Assembly (NCBI GenBank): GCA_026261815.1
Contig: JAMPIT010000481.1
Location: 2,658,501 to 2,722,500 of the forward strand
DNA: 64,000 nt
Direction: 5' to 3'
From: Monarcha castaneiventris obscurior
Lineage: Eukaryota; Chordata; Aves; Passeriformes; Monarchidae
Positions 1 to 12,300 of the stretch are shown piece by piece. Under the pieces are notes generated by a model. The model was not told the DNA's origin. It ran no database searches and saw only the letters and a list, made by a program, of their open reading frames with translations. How positions within the stretch are numbered: the stretch's first letter is position 1; the number at the start of each line of letters is the position of its first letter. The translations under genes and the position numbers were made by a program.

Positions 1-845
1 TATCTCACCTGCCTGGCAAATTCAAGCAGAATCCAGTGAAAACCAGCTCAGGTTTGTGTGGTTCCTTATCTGTCCCCAGAATATGCTCCTGTTTCCCAAA
101 TATATTTTTTCATAGAATCTGTTGCACAGTATCTGTGTGTATGCTTGCCACCAAACTAAACTTCTTTCAGATTTGTAGCTGAAGCCAAAAGTTGTACTTT
201 GGAATCCTATTGCTGGCCTTAGTAAGATCCATGTGCTGCTGACGATCTCCTCCAAGGGGAGGAGTGAACTGGGTAGGCTTGGACACGTGCATGTGCCTGT
301 GGACCCTGGACTGACAAGCGAGCAATCAATCCAGCCATCAGTAAATGAGCTGCAGCCAGCAGCAATTGCATTGATTGTCCCTTGTGTCAGGTGGTTTTGC
401 AGATGAGTCGGGAAGGGAGGTGGTGGGAAAGGTCCCTCTTACAGCCCAGGCAAAGGGAGGAGAAATGGGAGTGCCCTGGTTTTGCTTCTCATAAAGCTGC
501 TTGTGTCTGCTACCCATCGGGAGGCAGAGGCTCTGCCTCTTAAATTGGCATCTCTGTTGCCAGAACATCATGTTCAATTCAACAAGAAGTTTATTTTCAT
601 CTTTCCTATAAGTAGCTGTGAAGAGGATGTGTGCCAGGGCTTTGAGTCACCCACGCACTGCACTGTGCCTGCCTGCAATGTACAATTATGGGTAGTAGTA
701 AATCTGTGGTGGGAGGGACTTCTCTTTTACTGTCTGCACAAAATTAGAAGGCAGACACTGAGACACAAACTTGTTTATACCCCAAGGTAATTCTGGATCA
801 TGTAAAAAGTGGGAACTGATGTGCCAGCATTTCCCATAACAGGAA

Positions 846-1285
846 AATCACAGAACTGGGATAGTTTGAGTTGGAAAGAGCCTTTAAAGGCATCTTGTCC
901 AACGCCCCTGCAGTGATCAGGGACATCTTCAAGTAGATCAGGTTGTTCAGAGCCTCATCCAACCTGACACTGAGTGTTTCCAGGAATGGGACATCCCCCA
1001 CCTCTCTGAGTAACCTGTTCCAGTGTTTCACCACCCTCACTGTAAAAATCTTCTTTCTCTTATCTAACCTGACCTTCCTTCAGTTTAAAACCATTCCCCT
1101 TGACCTATCACTATCTGCCCATGTAAACGGTTGCTCTCCCTCTGTTTTTATAACCCCCTTTAAGTCCTGGAAGGCCACAGTATTATCTCCTTAGAAGTTT
1201 CTTGTCCTCAGGCTCAACAACCCCAACTCTCTCAGCCTCTCTCCACAGCAGAGGTTCTCCAGTCCTTGGGGCATCCAAGAGTATC
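846..1285 (-). mobile_element. CR1 LINE, 5'-truncated 3' fragment
   Basis: The plus strand reads as the reverse complement of a CR1 3' end. It opens with a cacagaactgggatag-type end, then a diverged 'ttggaaagagcctttaaagg' block, a 'tccaac' block and a 'catcttcaagtagatcaggt' block. Further on it has 'cacctctctgagtaacctgt' and a 'cccaactctctcagcctctc' block. The element is therefore on the minus strand with its 3' end near 846 and a 5' truncation near 1285. The many mismatches and small gaps against the usual avian pattern mark it as an old copy. The ends are approximate. No intact reverse transcriptase frame remains. Confidence 0.85.
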
Positions 1286-2697
1286 ATCCTATGAGCAGTG
1301 GCTGACCTCTGAGAGCAGGGAGCTCAGAGCAGTGTGAAAAGGGTGAGCTGGTTTGGTAAATTCTGTGACCAGCATTCTTCAAAATCGCCTGATATTTGTG
1401 TCTCTGTGCCATCATAAACTATTTTTGGCATCCAAATAAGAAAGCTGCAGATAAACACAGAGGCTATAAATGTTGCCTTAATTACATGAGTTATTTATTT
1501 GTTTGGCCTTTAGTTCTGTCTGGATTTTCAAAGCTGCAAATCAGCACGAGTTCAGTTAATTATGTTGCCACTCATCTACCAGGCAATTACAGTTGTCCAT
1601 CATTATCATTTCTGTGATAGGAGCCCTGCAAAGAGTTCAGATTTCAGCTGAAATAGAAACCACACACTTGCCCAGCATGACCCTTGTATCATAACCCACT
1701 GTCCCTGAAGGACCTACCCTGTGACAGGTTTGTTATTGCACAGGGCTGTAAGCACTGTGTGGGCTGAGACAACACAGAGCCACGATCTAATTGTGTCAGA
1801 GGATTCAGGTGGAGAAGGCTTGAGGGTAATCGCTGTTTTCACGCTGTGAAAGCCCTGCTGCATTTGACCTTTGGGTGCCTGGTTTTCCCAAGGTGTGAGG
1901 AAGAAAAGCCAGGCACAGCTGGGAGCAGATCAGGATCCAGTTCTGGGTTCAAAGACCTGCTGCAAAGCTCGCTGCAGATGCTGAACATCCTTCCACCACC
2001 TTCAGGAGGCTCTTGCTTTCACACCTCTCTCCACACTCAGAGAAGGACTCTTGGAGGATGATGTTGCCCGTTGTGGGACCAACATAACATTACAGGTTTA
2101 ATTTTCATCTGAGTTATTAGTTAATATGCAAGAGCTAACGTGCTGACACGGGATTTAAATGTAATAACTGCTTATTTCAGAACAGCAGCTTTCTCCTCTC
2201 CCTTCCACCTGCTTCCCCACTCTGTGGTTTAACAGAGCTGCTGGATATTAGATCTGTCCTGTTTGTAAAAGAATTACAATATTTAGTCATTAGGGTGACA
2301 AAAGCACAACTGGTTGTTCAGCCAAAGACATGTTCCCTGTCTGTAGTTTGATGCAGTGTCAGTGTGAGCAGCACTGTTCTCATGAACAGCACTGAACAGC
2401 AGCTTGTTCTCACTTCTGCTCTGCCTTGCAGCTGGGCAAAGAGCTGGTTTGGGGAATACTTTCAAGCTAAAAATAGCTCAGCGAGGCAAAGTGCTGAAAG
2501 AACACACTCTTCAAATAACAGAGTGAGTGGTGCAGCTCCCAGAACAGCTCCTCTGCTGAAGGTTGAGGAGAGCTTCAGGCTGGGTATAAAATGGGTGTTG
2601 GAGGGTCTTCCAGCAGAAACCACATGCTGGGTATGACCTGGTCACACTGTGCAGGTCACTGAAAATGGTTAATAACATTTCATTGTAAAGCAATAGG

Positions 2698-2730
2698 TTT
2701 TCTTTCTTTTTTTTTTTTTTCCTTTTTTTT
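2698..2730. repeat. Polypyrimidine (T-rich) tract
   Basis: This is an uninterrupted run of 33 pyrimidines, almost all T, broken by a few C. It lies deep inside a PHACTR3 intron and is not next to a recognised exon, so it is simple sequence rather than a splice acceptor for the known gene. Confidence 0.85.
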
Positions 2731-3127
2731 GTCTCTGAAATAGGAGTAAAACTCTGGAGCCCTGTGTTCCCACAGAATAAAAAAGGAAAAAGCAATGCTA
2801 CATATCTCAGATTTGGGCAAATGGAGAACATTGTGGGTTTGATGCTTCAGGACAGGCAAACAAAAGCAATCATATAAATCCCAGGGTTTTAGTTCTATCC
2901 CATTATGTGTTTATTACCATGATATCATTTTAAATAAAGACATCTGCTGCTGCTGAAATGATACTAAAATCAACTCTGATAGCAACTGCATGAGCAGCAG
3001 GAGGGAGTCTGCAATAAGCAGCAGACAGAGGGATATCTCAGCCCAGTGATGGGGACTGCCACTGACCTGAGACTTTCCTGTCCTAGTGACAGCTGCTTAG
3101 TCCTGGGTGCTTACTGGGTAATGATAC

Positions 3128-3155
3128 AAAAAAAGGAAAAAGGGGGAAAAAAAGA
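3128..3155. repeat. Polypurine (A/G) tract
   Basis: This is an unbroken run of 28 purines, mixing A runs with short G runs. It is followed by more purine-rich sequence to about 3171 with isolated pyrimidines. It is low-complexity intronic sequence. Confidence 0.75.
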
Positions 3156-6100
3156 TAAGAAAAGCGAAAAGCCAGGTTTGAACTTCACTGTACGAACAAT
3201 GCCTAATACAATGTTTGTGCCTGTTCTCCTCCAGGGAGGCTGGGGCTGGCTTGTCAGCCACCTTTGTTCCCTGTATGAAATGAAGTGTCTGTAGGCTCGT
3301 GACTCAATTTCCTGGGCAGCCAGGAGTGCAATTTCAGCCGTGGCAGTCGGAGAGGACAAGGACAGGATGACAGAGGCATGTCAGTTTGGACTGCAGCACT
3401 AGCTCTGTTTCAGAGCACAGCAAATAGAGATAATGTCCATGGATGGAAGTGTCCCAGAATGTCCTGGACTCAGCTGGGATGCTCAGGGCTGCACTAAGAC
3501 CCTGCAGTTCTGTGCACTTAATCCATAAACAGTTGCCCCTACAACAGATGCCACTGCAATGTGCAACTGTGGGATTTGGGTCACTGGAAGAAAGCACAGC
3601 TGGATTTGCAGAGAGCAGGCAAAGTGTTGGTGTGCGTGGGCTGTCAGCTGAGTGTCAGTTCTCTTCCTCCTCTTCACTTGATGCAAAACAATTTGAGAAT
3701 GGCCCTTCTTGCAATGGACAGGAGCTGGGATTTCCCCATGCAGTGTGAGTTCTGGAGAACATCCTTCCCTGTCACCTGGAGTTGTATACCAGGGACCCTT
3801 TGGCAATCTGCAGTCTGTGAGGTGACAAATAAACCTCTGCAAGGTGTCTTTGCCCTCTGCAAGAGCAGAGAGGGTTTACCCCAGAGCAGGGGACATTGAG
3901 CTGTGAACCTCCTAACCCAGTAGCTCCAAGCAGGAGTGGACACGCTGTGGCACTTTGCAAACTCCTTGTGATGCCAGGCTTGATGCCAAGGAGCAGCTTT
4001 CTCAATTACAGAAGTAAATCAAGGGAAATGTAGCACTCTCCGAGTACTTTGTGTAATCCCTGAAGGAAAAACCTAAATGGCAGCAATTTCTGAAGCTGCA
4101 AATGCTGCTGGGGTGGCCAGCCCCTGCTGGGGCCGTGCGTGGCTGCACAGCTGCTCCCAGCCTGCAGGAATCTCTCTGGGATCTCCCCCTGGCAAGGCAA
4201 GTACTTTCTAGTTCTTGCCTGTCACTCACCCACACAGCATCTCCAAAAGGATGGGATATCCCTGCCTTCAGACAGCATTTCACCATCTGCTGTACTATTT
4301 GCTGTGTCTCCCGTGCACACTATTGTTGGCCCAGCGTTCTCCAGGACAGAGACCAACAGCTTGGCCTCACACTGTCACTAACCTTGGCTGGCCAGAGCCA
4401 CACAGCCTTTGCCCACAGCAGGCTCTGAATCCTGCTTTTTACTCCACTCCCATCTATTTTTTCCAAGTTTCTCTTGAGTTTATCTGTTGATTTTTGAGTA
4501 CAGAGTGTTCCTGCTCTCAGTGCGGAGTGAAATGATAAATTCCATTGAAAGCTCAAAGATGTGGTCCAAACAGTCTATAGGGGTTCTAGTCCCCTGGTCT
4601 CAGTAATCAACAATTTTGTAGACTTTCAGCAGCAGCTCTCACAGTGCTCTGCAAAGCTGTTCTATATGGTTATCTCTGCTGTACACAATAGGAAAATGTG
4701 GCAAACTGTCTTGTCTGAAAAACCAGATTTGCAGCCCCTCTGGGAATTTATTCACTTTCCTCTGCAAATGGTATTTCAGTACTTCTGTTTTTTCTTTGTT
4801 TTCAAATTGGACTGGGTGAGGAGTATGACTTGTCACACACACAAAGTGTGACACTGAGCACTGTGGACAGGCTAACTTACAGGAAAATACAGGCAGGATT
4901 TGAATTTTAAAATGTCATCCTCATATTCTGTCTGCTCTTCCCAAAGCTTTCTGGAACCCTCCCTAACTTTGTTTAGGATCCTGTGTTTAGTTATGGTCAC
5001 ATAAATCCAAACAGAATTTGCTGACAAATTTCACATAGAACAGAATATTCTGAACTTCTGAAATCCAGGTTCCTCAATTGAATAAAATGTAAGAATTCAA
5101 TTATGTAATGTTAATTTTGGATGTTACAGCCGTGATTTGTTGTGGTACAACACGCACTGTCTCTCATTGACAAAGCTCAAGGCTGCCACACAAAACCTTC
5201 GTGATTTTTCTCGGGAAAGGATCCCATTGTGCCACCTCCGTGTTTGTCCTCGGAGTTGTTCCCTGCCTAAGGAGAGATTGCTGGAATGGGGAAGGCCAAG
5301 GAGAGCTGTGGAAGCTGGCAGTGACTCCTCAGAGCTCACACAGGCCTTGGCTCTGTGCACACGCCCTCCCTCAGACCATGATTTTCCTGGGGTTTGCTGC
5401 TGTTCTTGTCCTTGCAGCTGATGCACAGTAAGTCCCAGTCCTGGAGTGCTGGGCCTCTGCTCCACCAAAATTCCCTGCTAACCCTCAGCCTCCTGCTCCC
5501 ATCCCCCTTGCAGACCTAAGCTTGGCATTTCCACACACATCATTCCCTGTTACCTTTTTCCTTTATGGTGTAAACAGGCTGATAAAGGGATTTCTGTGAG
5601 CTTAACTGCACGACGCCCATAAATATAACTTCCCTCACCACATTAACCTGTTTAACCTTTTCTTCAGAGGGAGGATTTTTCCCCAGCTGGGTGGTATTTG
5701 GAAGTGCTGCAGCCACTCCCAGTAATGATTATAACAAGGCTGCAGTGTAGCCTGGCCAGAATATGGCTTTTGCAGACACCCTCAAATTAGCCTGATCTCT
5801 GTGCATCAGGCCAGCTGCTTTCTGCAGAGACTGCTGACAGGGCCTGGCTTTAATTTTTTTTTAACATAATTTCTGAGAAACTAATGAAGTATTAATTCAT
5901 TCAGAATTTAATTTGCTTAATGAATATGATCATCTCAAGAAAAGGACGCTGGCAGTTCATCTGTGAGCCGTGTAGTCCTGGTTTTGGGAGGCTTTTCTTC
6001 CAGTGAGGCACTCAGGTTTTATTCTGCTCTTTGTCTCTTGCCCCAGTAGTATTCTGTATAGCTTTAAGAAAACAAAATAACTGACACGTCTTTGCAGAAC

Positions 6101-6312
6101 AATGGACTAAGTAGATTGAAGTACCTGTTTCTAATGTGATTTAAGACAGATTTTGCCAGCTAGCTGGTTCTCATTTCCCAGCTGCCTTGGTATCCTCTGT
6201 AGAAGGGGACTTTTCACCAGGAGGAGGTCCTCAGCCTCCAAAGATGTGGCCCATTTCTTCTGAATTTCACTGGATAGCAAAATGAGCATGGATTGATAAA
6301 CCTGGGAGTCCT

Positions 6313-6330
6313 TTTGTTTGTTTGTTTGTT
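6313..6330. repeat. Short (TTTG)n microsatellite
   Basis: About four and a half perfect copies of TTTG occur in tandem in the last PHACTR3 intron of the window. The array is short and needs no further explanation. Confidence 0.85.
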
Positions 6331-9300
6331 CTCTGGTGTGTTACATGTGAGAGCTAAAGGAAAAAATGGAAAATAAGAGTGCTTTCCAGGGACAAAAGCA
6401 CTCCTCCAGAGTCTGGGGAGGTCAAGGAAGTGTGCTGGCCACTTAGATGACTTCATTATCCTGAAAAACAGATACTGAAGGAAACTTGCGGTGCTCTGGT
6501 TGACTCAAGTAGCTCCCAAGACCTGATTATGTAGCTGCAGCTTGCCAGGTGGGCACTGGCAATGCAATCAAAGAGACTTAGCTAGAGCCATGTTTTAATA
6601 ATTGATACAATTGCATATCATCTATTGAGCAGTGGTTGAGGAAAATCAGTGACCTTCTGTTCTGACCTGTTTTCTCTCCTTCCCCCACTTCCTATTTTCT
6701 AAATATTTATTTCTTTCATTTCTCTTCACCCTCACCTTCTTTGAAGTTATTTCAAAAAGAAACTGTGCTAGACTGACCCAGTTTTTTCTGTTTGAAAGCA
6801 GCAAGCCCAAGCCTCCGACTCCTGGAGGAGCTGGGATCCTGAATGAACCAGGCTACAGAAGTTGTGCTCAGAGCTGCGGGAGGAGGGAACTGTAGTAACT
6901 CTGGGAATGTGGTGAACCAGAAACTGCAGGGTATGAATTACAGTTTCCTTGGATCACATGTCCTGAGACAGAGTTTTCTTGGAAGAGAGCCCAAAAATAT
7001 GATCAAGTTCTTCATGGGAAGGTGCAGGTGATTCATCTGAGAGGCCTCCCCATAAACCAGAGGTAGCACAGAGCTGTGCCCCCAGGGACAGTGTGTGCAG
7101 CTGTGGCTCTGCACAGTAAGGAGGCTTTTTCTTCTCCAAACTAAGCCACATTTCAGATTTTGGGGGAGAAGTGCCCATTTAGGTATTCTGCAGGCAATTC
7201 ACTGCAACAGTCATGGTGACATTTATATCCAGTCTGCATATAAATTTTCTCAGGTTTAAAAGGCAAGCGGGGGGAGAACCAACACAGCACCAAAACTTTC
7301 TCTCTCTCCTTTGTTCTGAAATGCTTTCAAGTGGCACATCTGAAATGGATGTGTTAAAAAACATGCAGCCAAACCCTGTTCTGGCTGCGACTGTGCTTAT
7401 ACAGGTCACAGCCTTTCAGATACACACTGTCCATCCCATCTGGCTTCTGTTCCATCTAAGTGAAGTAAGTGCTTGGCTTTAAGTGCAGAAAACGTTTCTC
7501 CTGAATGTCATTAACAGATCTAACCCAAAAAAACCTAATCCTAAGTAATCTCAGTGACACAGTGACCATGCCTGTACAGAGTGAGGGCTGGCACTGTGTG
7601 TGCCTGAATCCCTGCCTGCCCAACCCTTGGGTTACCAGGAGCTCACAAATGTTACAGCATCTTGTTCTGGTCAGGTTTTCATCCCACAACAGCACAAATC
7701 ACTGTGACAACCAGAACAGCTTACTTTGGTCTCTATCGATTAAGCTCTGCAAATTAAATTAAAGTAATTTCTTTCTGTAATTACTTGTGCTGCACGCCCA
7801 CACTAGCTCAAGGACCTGCATCATAATCCAGTGTAAGGTGAAGCATTACAGAATATTACTGGCATGTCATGCATTTCCACTTTGGTTTATGACTGCTTGT
7901 CTCACCACAGGGGTAGAGCCCAGACCTTCAGGCATGTGGAGGTGCCCAATTTCGGGAAGGGATCTGAGCTGAGCATGTGCTTCTCTTTGTGGGCGGGTTG
8001 GCAGGGCAAAGCAAGTGCACTGTTTTCTTCCCAAAAAGGCTTTTTTCTTATTCAATTACACTTGCTTTAGCACTTTTCCTGTAAGTTTATTTATGTAGTG
8101 ATGCTCCTCTGTGATACTTTACAGCTTTCTGCACTCTGATTTTTTTTATTTCTGGTTTCACTTGTGCCACTTACGCCAGATCTATTCGAGGAATTGACTC
8201 TGTGTCCCAGAAAAGGCCCTCTATATTCCTATCTGTGTTTCTACCTGCTGCTCTGCTCTTCCCTTGCCTGCTGTGCTCTGACCTGCTGCCCTTGCCTTCA
8301 CTGTGCTGTGCAAAACAGGTTTGATTAGGAATTCCCAGCACTGGAGCCAGGGAAGTAAAACAGAGCAGTGCAAGGAAATAGTGTCTTCCCAGAAGACAAT
8401 CTTTAATCAGCTGTGCCCTGGGAATTTGGAACTTTATTTTGTCCCCTGGCAGAATTGACTGCCTGTGCAGTGACACTGTCTCATCTTTGTTAGCACAAAT
8501 ACCCCTGTTTTCGGCAGGAGGTGGATGTTGAATCCTCAGCAGTACAGTCCTGCACTGAGAGCAGCTCTGGGTTGTGTGCATGTGTTCAAACCAGAAAATA
8601 ACACAGGACTAAGGCAACCCGGTTTCGACCCTTTATAAATGAATTAGTGTGTTCAAAAATTCTTGCCAGACAAGCTGTGGGCTGGTCTGAGACAGCAAAT
8701 TGCTCATTCTGGTTCAGCTGCAGATCACAGCTCTTGCTGTGATTATGGAGCTGACAGGGTGCTCCATAATTAATTGTGCAAGTGCTGCTGAAGCAAGGAA
8801 GCACCTCTGGTTCAAGAGCTGCTGTCCAGAGTATGATCACACACTCAGGGAGGTTAGGTTTACCTCCTGACCAGGGATTGGTGTTAGTGAGGTTCATTCT
8901 ATTCTTGGAGTTTAATACCTGAAAGGGAACAAACCTTTCTCAGTCCTTCAGACAAGGGGACGGCGTAGTCCAGGTACAGCACGTACAGATGTACTTGAAC
9001 CTTCTCTAATGCTTTGTTTGAACTGCACTGCAGCTCCCTTGGACTTGAAAAGCCCTGTAAACAGGAGGCTCAACTTACTCATTGCTTGGAGACCTTAATG
9101 ACACCTGAGTCTTCTCCCTTTCCTCCTGGTTTTTACCACTGAAGGCTGTCTGAGGAGCTCTGGCAGCAAACACTAACCCTCAGCTCCTTGACCCAGCCTA
9201 TGCTGTCACTGTGTTCACAGCAGAGTTCCAGCTGTGTGCCACTGCCTGACACCAAGGAAGAGCACAGGGAATATTAATGCCTTGGGACCTGGACATCCTA

Positions 9301-12300
9301 ATCCTTGAGACAACCCCAAAAAAATCTCAGCTCCACTTGCACCTCCTCCATTCTTCCGACTGCTCCCTGCCCATCCCTCACAGTATCTTGCTTTTCCCAC
9401 AGCCTGATAAGCAGAGGCCATAACTGAAAAGGGGCAAAACATTCAAAAAATCCCAAATCCTCACTGAGCACATGGGTGCTGTGCGAGCTCTTAATAAAAT
9501 CCTGCAGCCATGTGCAGGTCTGAGAGCAGCTCCCAGCTGTCCCCCTGCCAGCATCACGTCTCGCTGTCTGGAGCAGAGCAAGGAGACGGGAGACTCCCTG
9601 GGCTCCCACACGCCCACAGAATTAAATTGTGGCTCTATATTTAGCTCCTGTCTCGTGTGAGGGGCTGAGCCTTGCTCACACGCCCACGCTGCGCTCGCTG
9701 GGCTTATTTTTAGCATCATCAGGATGCTTACCTGGATGATTCCTGCCCAGTAATGAAATGCATTAAATTGTACACAGCTAATTAGTGCTGACAGCTGATC
9801 TGTTCTTTGTACCTGCCCCCTGCCTTTCTGTCTCTGGAAGGAATCTGTGTCAAGCCTTCCCAGCCTTCTAAAAACTAGGGCAGTTCCCTGGTTTTTAGTC
9901 CAGTGACCGGGAGTTGGAGATTCATCAAAAAAACCTTGCTAATCTTCAGGTGAGCTTAGGCTGGGCTCAGTTCAGCATCTCCTAAACTTCTGCGTTAGGG
10001 CTACCAGTAGTTTGTACATGTACCCACACACCGCTTTTTTTGGTCAACCTAAACAAAATGTTCCCCAAAGTTCTGTGCATTCAGCCCAGTTCCCTGCTGA
10101 ATGTCTCAGTCTGGAGGGCTGATGCCTTTTCAGTGAGCAAAGCTGCACTGAGCCATTTCTGTGGGGAAGTGGCACTGGATGTGCTGTCCTTGGGAAACAG
10201 GGCACAGCTTTTGTGTAGTCAGAAGCTAAAATTGTCCTTGTGAGTGCTCTGTGTTGAGCTGTGGTGCTGTTTTGCTTTTAGGCTGCCAGTCTGAAGTGCT
10301 GTTTGCTTGGTATTGTTCTGCCTCCAGCAGCACAGTGAACTTCACGCTCTGTTACCTGAGGGACGAACCAGGGTCTCATCTGGGTGTGCTTTTAGCTCCA
10401 TCCGCAGTTCCTGGGTGAGTTAACTTGAAAATGCCTCTCCAGGAACCTCAGGGCAGCACCACAACCACAGATTCCAGTTGTGGCAATGAACGCATGCCTC
10501 CTTTTCCCTTTATGTTTCCAGGAGACCTTGCCCCAGCATCATCCACTTACCCAAGCCAAGGTTTTCAGCTTGGGTCAAGATCAGCTTTAGGTGCTCCAGT
10601 TTGGGTTCCTCTCTGTGGACACAAACCCTTTGTTCTTCCTGTCTGACTCCTCTGCCCACGTTTCTGTATCTTAATTCCTGCCTCCATCGTCTTTTAAGTG
10701 CCACTTCACCCATTGTGTCTACCTGTACAAATACCTGAGGAGCAGCACATGAAGTATAATCTTTTCCGGGAATTCGTGTTTTCAGTGAGACACTAAGTCA
10801 TTCTGGAGTGTCTTTAACTGTGGTTGTATGAGGCATTCTCAAGAAGCACGAGCCACCCAGGCACTTCAAACATCAACTTTCTAAACAGCCAGCTATCAAA
10901 TTTAATGAAACAACCTTTTCCCGAGTCACCCTTCAGTCTAGCAAGTCTTTCACTCCCCCAGGTTTCAGCTGACACCCCTTCTAGAACAAAGTGTGTCTGT
11001 GAGACAGGAAGCAGATATTACAAACAGTCATCCTTGCAAATGTCTTTTCTGCCTCGTGACACAAAGAGCTCTCAATTCACTGAATTCCATCGAGGGCTTA
11101 TTATCTGTGCTCTGAACACGTGATAATGGAGCCCAGACCTGTTGGGAGCCCTGCTGCCTAATGCACAGTAGAGTACTCCAAGTGTACACCATGCTCTGGG
11201 GCGTGGGGATGCGTGGATTAGTAAGAGAAGCACTACAGCACAGGGAAATCTGGAATATTGCCATTTTGCATGGAGGAGGGGGGGGAAGTGCATGTTTCCA
11301 CGGCAACAAGTGGTAGATTAAATTGGCTGGGAGCACGAAATACAGGAAATACACTTTTCAAAAGCAGCAATGCACGTAAATGAATCCTGGACTCTCTCCT
11401 CACGCTGCTGTCAGTCGATAATGAATCTGGAGTCAGTGGATTTGCACTGCTGTAAAAGTAGAATTTGGCTCAAAATACAGAATTTCCCAGTCTCCCTTTT
11501 GAGATGGAATGAGTGGAAAAGTGAAGGAAAATAGGGGTTTTAGCTTTGACTTCATAAGCACTCATCAGAGTGATAGCAGAGAGTTGCTTTTCTCAGCAGG
11601 TTCACAGCTACTGCTGAAATGTGTTACAACCAGAACCACTTAAATAATACAGAGGTTTTGAGAGGATGCTATTCTTTTGTCTCTCCATTTTTAAAGCTAT
11701 ATAAACACCATTATTTGGTGTATTTTACACATTATATATGTCAGTACATCTTTCCCTCCAGAGCACAGAGCTGTGTTAGCTGTGGGGCTGAGGCAATTTT
11801 CTAGACAGCTACAGACCATCAAACCCTGCAACTGTGCTGAAAAATATCGACCCTGTTAACAACTGCCTGGTTATGAGCCATTCTTATGCAGTCAGCCATT
11901 GAATAACTACTTGCTAATCTGCCCATAGATTATTCTTTGTGCTAAACACAGATCTATAGCCTGATGGTACACGTGGATTCATGATTTGTTGTTATCTAAG
12001 TGTTACTATTACAGCAGCAGCAGCAACATGCTGCTCTTTTCTGCACAGGTAGTGGCAAAGCCCTGCAGAGAACAGACTTTTCTGCTGGATCCCATTTCCA
12101 AGGCAGCACTTCCCACCCCAGCACTGCATTCCTTAGCTAGAAATCTCCAAGTTGTCACACAGAGACTGTGCTGCACAAGTACCAGTGAAATGAATGAGTG
12201 TAAACACCTCAAAATCTCATCCAAGAATTTCACTCTTCCCCGTTTGGTTCCATTTCTGCACCACAGCCAGGCTGTGCTCTGAGTGTGGGCTCTGGGGTGG

